Below are positions 62,163 to 64,000 of a stretch of 64,000 bases of DNA, one piece after another. This DNA comes from Endobugula sp965225895 (GTDB taxonomy: Bacteria; Pseudomonadota; Gammaproteobacteria; Pseudomonadales; Cellvibrionaceae). The position numbers and the translations under genes were made by a program. Numbering within the stretch: position 1 is the stretch's first letter; every line of letters begins with the position of its first letter. The notes under the pieces are model-generated. The model had not been told where the DNA came from. It searched no databases and was given only the letters and a program-made list of their open reading frames with translations. Where the stretch lies: NCBI GenBank assembly GCA_965225895.1, contig CBDDBR010000011.1, positions 1,240,001-1,304,000 of the forward strand, written 5' to 3'.

Positions 62163-62849
62163 TTGAATAGAACAGTATGCTTTTTATTTTTCATCGTGGT
62201 TGATATTTCATTCGCCCAGTTGAGTTATAGCATTGATAGCACATCGGCTATCATGCAAAACACTGGTAGCACCTTACCTTCTAGCAGCCCCGAACAATCC
62301 CCTTTGCTTTACCATACGCAAACATCAACACTCACGCTTAAAAACATAAAAATTACTGGCACACGTGCACAACAGCACAGTTTTATACGTTGGCTTAATG
62401 GTATTGCCGAAACCTCGAAAGGACGACATACGCTCAATGCCATTATTCAATCAGGGCATCAACTACATATTCGTCACTCAGCACACGCGGTATTGTCGGC
62501 AGGTAGAACGATTGCCCCAATGACTGAAGACTTAATTAATGGAAAAGGCGCTAGTGTTGATATTATTTTTGATGGCAATATGCGTGATCGTGGCAGTCAC
62601 TTTGTTTACAACGAAAAAATTAAATTAATTGAATTTACAGCGCAACAAAATTTATTTCACGAACTTGCTCATGCTGTTCACCAGATGAATGGCACATGGC
62701 GTTATTTTGATTCAGAAGCGCAAGCCATAGAAGAAGAAAATATTTTTAGACACGAACTCGCCACCATCAATAATGAAACACCAACAAAACGCTATGGAAA
62801 ATGGGGCGAAAAAATCAGTGATGTCGAACAGCAATATACACAACGCTAA
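62163..62849 (+). CDS. putative secreted zinc metallopeptidase, M91-like
   Basis: This 228-residue protein has a signal peptide (1-18, FLFFIVVDISFA) and the zinc motif HELAHAVH at 166-173 (His166, Glu167, His170). After it comes an acidic segment and ENIFRHEL...PTKRYGKW, resembling the pattern EN-x-(I/F)-R-x-E-L...R-x-Y of the M91 family, known from the type III effector NleD. Similarity is by motif only. The start is TTG with a perfect AGGAGG 6 nt upstream. It would act in the periplasm or outside; the target is unknown. Confidence 0.6.
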   Translation: MNRTVCFLFFIVVDISFAQLSYSIDSTSAIMQNTGSTLPSSSPEQSPLLYHTQTSTLTLKNIKITGTRAQQHSFIRWLNGIAETSKGRHTLNAIIQSGHQLHIRHSAHAVLSAGRTIAPMTEDLINGKGASVDIIFDGNMRDRGSHFVYNEKIKLIEFTAQQNLFHELAHAVHQMNGTWRYFDSEAQAIEEENIFRHELATINNETPTKRYGKWGEKISDVEQQYTQR

Positions 62850-62937
62850 TCATACGTTAACGACTATTGAGTACACGCTATCCGTTACACTACACTGCCC
62901 GCTATGTAACTCGTCGCTTAAAAATATCGACTAAAAA

Positions 62938-63450
62938 CTAGTCTCTGACTAAGCGTACAAATCTATCAACATCTTGCTGATAACGTTCTTGTATATACCC
63001 CTCTTCGCAGTTGGCATGAATGTAACCACCATATTGCATACCCAGGTAGCGAAATGTATCTTTTAGGGAATTCATAAATGAGTTATCGGCGTCACTGCTA
63101 ATTGATGTACAGACAATATATGCCACTTTTTCACGTAACTGACGACCAATATCCTTTAACTCATCTACATCTAAAAAATCAGAGGTTCTATCAATAAATA
63201 CTTTCATTTGAGCACTCGGCGCATACCAATAAACAGGGGTTACAAAAATAATTTTTTCGTACTCAAGTAATTGCCGCATCAACGGGATAAAATCATCATC
63301 TATATTTTTATGATCATAGTCATAGGCCGAAATGTTTTTTTCGGAAAGATCAATAATATCAATATCGAGTTCTCTGGCAATCCAGTCAATCAGCTTTCCT
63401 GTATTTCCATTTCGTCTTGCACTTGCAAACACTGCTATTGCATTATTCAA
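62938..63450 (-). CDS. flavodoxin-fold NAD(P)H-dependent FMN oxidoreductase
   Basis: This 170-residue protein has the flavodoxin-like fold: AVFASARRNGNTGKLIDWIA phosphate loop, the FVTPVYWYAPSAQMKVFIDRTSDF FMN contact region, and ending MQYGGYIHANCEEG. It is probably an FMN-dependent quinone or general reductase of the NADPH-dependent FMN reductase family. The start is TTG with AGGAG 7 nt upstream; no ATG fits. It is monocistronic, convergent with the M91-like gene. Confidence 0.8.
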   Translation of the reverse strand: MNNAIAVFASARRNGNTGKLIDWIARELDIDIIDLSEKNISAYDYDHKNIDDDFIPLMRQLLEYEKIIFVTPVYWYAPSAQMKVFIDRTSDFLDVDELKDIGRQLREKVAYIVCTSISSDADNSFMNSLKDTFRYLGMQYGGYIHANCEEGYIQERYQQDVDRFVRLVRD

Positions 63451-63493
63451 CTTGATCTCCTAAACAGTTATAACACCCCAAAAGGTACTCAAA

Positions 63494-63549
63494 ACATTAC
63501 TGAAATAACGCTACTAAAATAACATCACTAAGATAATAGCACCAAAAGA
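63494..63549. repeat. four degenerate 14-nt tandem units
   Basis: The units ACATTACTGAAATA, ACGCTACTAAAATA, ACATCACTAAGATA and ATAGCACCAAAAGA follow without gaps; the first three share AC-x3-ACT-x-A-x-ATA. They lie upstream of the FMN oxidoreductase gene. Confidence 0.7.
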
Positions 63550-63625
63550 AACGCTCTATACCAGTTTGTCTTTTTCTGATTAATTAAGCATTTATCGATT
63601 TTTATTTAACACTGTATTTTATTTT

Positions 63626-64000
63626 TTAGGTTTGAACACTCATCATCAAAAACCCAGAGAACGCCGCATTACTTGGTGAAAGGTCTGGATTCACTTGCGT
63701 TTTAGCATGATTAATTAATTGGCGATACTTTTGATAAAAATCCCATGTCGGTGCGGGTTTATATACGGGGTCGGTAATGCCAAAATGTTTTAGCACACCT
63801 TTTGCTGTGGTAGGTTTAACAAAGACTTCGTCATTGGGAGAGAAATAGGCAGGAATAATTGAAACAAGGCTCCATTTAGCGAGTTTTTCAGTACGTAATA
63901 TATCTACCATCGCCTCAAAACCCATTTGCTGCTTGCCATGTAACATGTTGTATAACGCTTTTACTAAAAATGCTTTGTCGTTTTCACTCAAGTTATTAAC
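63626..64000 (-). CDS. C-terminal part of an unrecognised protein
   Basis: The frame is open at the right edge, so at least 124 residues at the C-terminal end are seen and the start may be outside. I do not recognise the family. Visible features are VKALYNMLHGKQQMGFEAM, KWSLVSIIPAYFSPNDEVFVKPTTAKGVLKHFG, and PAPTWDFYQKYRQLINHAK, rich in aromatic residues. Nothing suggests membrane segments. A TTG at 63991 could be a start but has no visible ribosome site. Confidence 0.6.
   Translation of the reverse strand, partial: VNNLSENDKAFLVKALYNMLHGKQQMGFEAMVDILRTEKLAKWSLVSIIPAYFSPNDEVFVKPTTAKGVLKHFGITDPVYKPAPTWDFYQKYRQLINHAKTQVNPDLSPSNAAFSGFLMMSVQT

Overview
The window reads as a chromosomal stretch of a moderately AT-rich, probably marine gammaproteobacterium of the pseudomonad/cellvibrionad kind. 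The evidence is gene order and gene type: thrH and cysB lie close together; the run yceD-rpmF-plsX-fabD-fabG-acpP-fabF-pabC-mltG-tmk ... holB-pilZ-tatD has no fabH, as I recall for Pseudomonas; rne lies divergent to rluC-HAD-sppA; tRNA-Ser precedes yccA-tusDCBE; and FleQ, TgpA, CmoAB and RNase E with NDPR motifs are present. No prophage, insertion sequence or CRISPR array was seen, and almost every base belongs to housekeeping genes. Many starts are GTG or TTG; I chose starts by Shine-Dalgarno (SD) position and family length.

Layout: 1-12 kb has the end of trmA, then thrH, a glutaredoxin-like protein, cysB with a divergent TauE/SafE permease, a universal stress protein, a 5'-nucleotidase, a quinone oxidoreductase, an isolated yajC, a short AraC-type regulator, bcp, mdh, an all-alpha dUTPase, tatD and pilZ. 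12-29 kb is the lipid/cell-envelope/replication cluster. It is split between holB and tmk by a 4.2-kb block: rluA, tRNA-Val, tRNA-Asp, a PAS histidine kinase, a flavin reductase and a secreted repeat protein. 29-33 kb is the rne region with a 950-bp upstream gap. 33-37 kb has tRNA-Ser, yccA, tusDCBE (sulfur relay to tRNA) and fleQ. 37-48 kb has msrA, methyltransferase, J-domain, GIY-YIG and DUF599 proteins, a PreP-like M16C protease, a histidine kinase paired with a TPR response regulator, and cmoAB. 48-57 kb has the moxR-DUF58-tgpA operon, flavodoxin, a diguanylate cyclase with a possible sigma-54 promoter, and rluB-scpB-scpA.

The most coherent accessory system is at 57.1-61.9 kb: a glycerate-kinase-like P-loop kinase, an MPGP-family phosphatase, a GpgS-like glycosyltransferase and a GH13 sucrose-phosphorylase-like enzyme. 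Together they could make, store and break down the compatible solute glucosylglycerate in a closed cycle. It is followed by a secreted M91-like zinc metalloprotease candidate, a small FMN oxidoreductase and an unrecognised gene cut by the window edge.

At a smaller scale, at least four intergenic gaps hold degenerate short tandem repeats of 14 or 15 nt (about 6.0, 43.5, 52.0 and 63.5 kb), and a near-consensus promoter lies so close to yceD that its mRNA may be leaderless.
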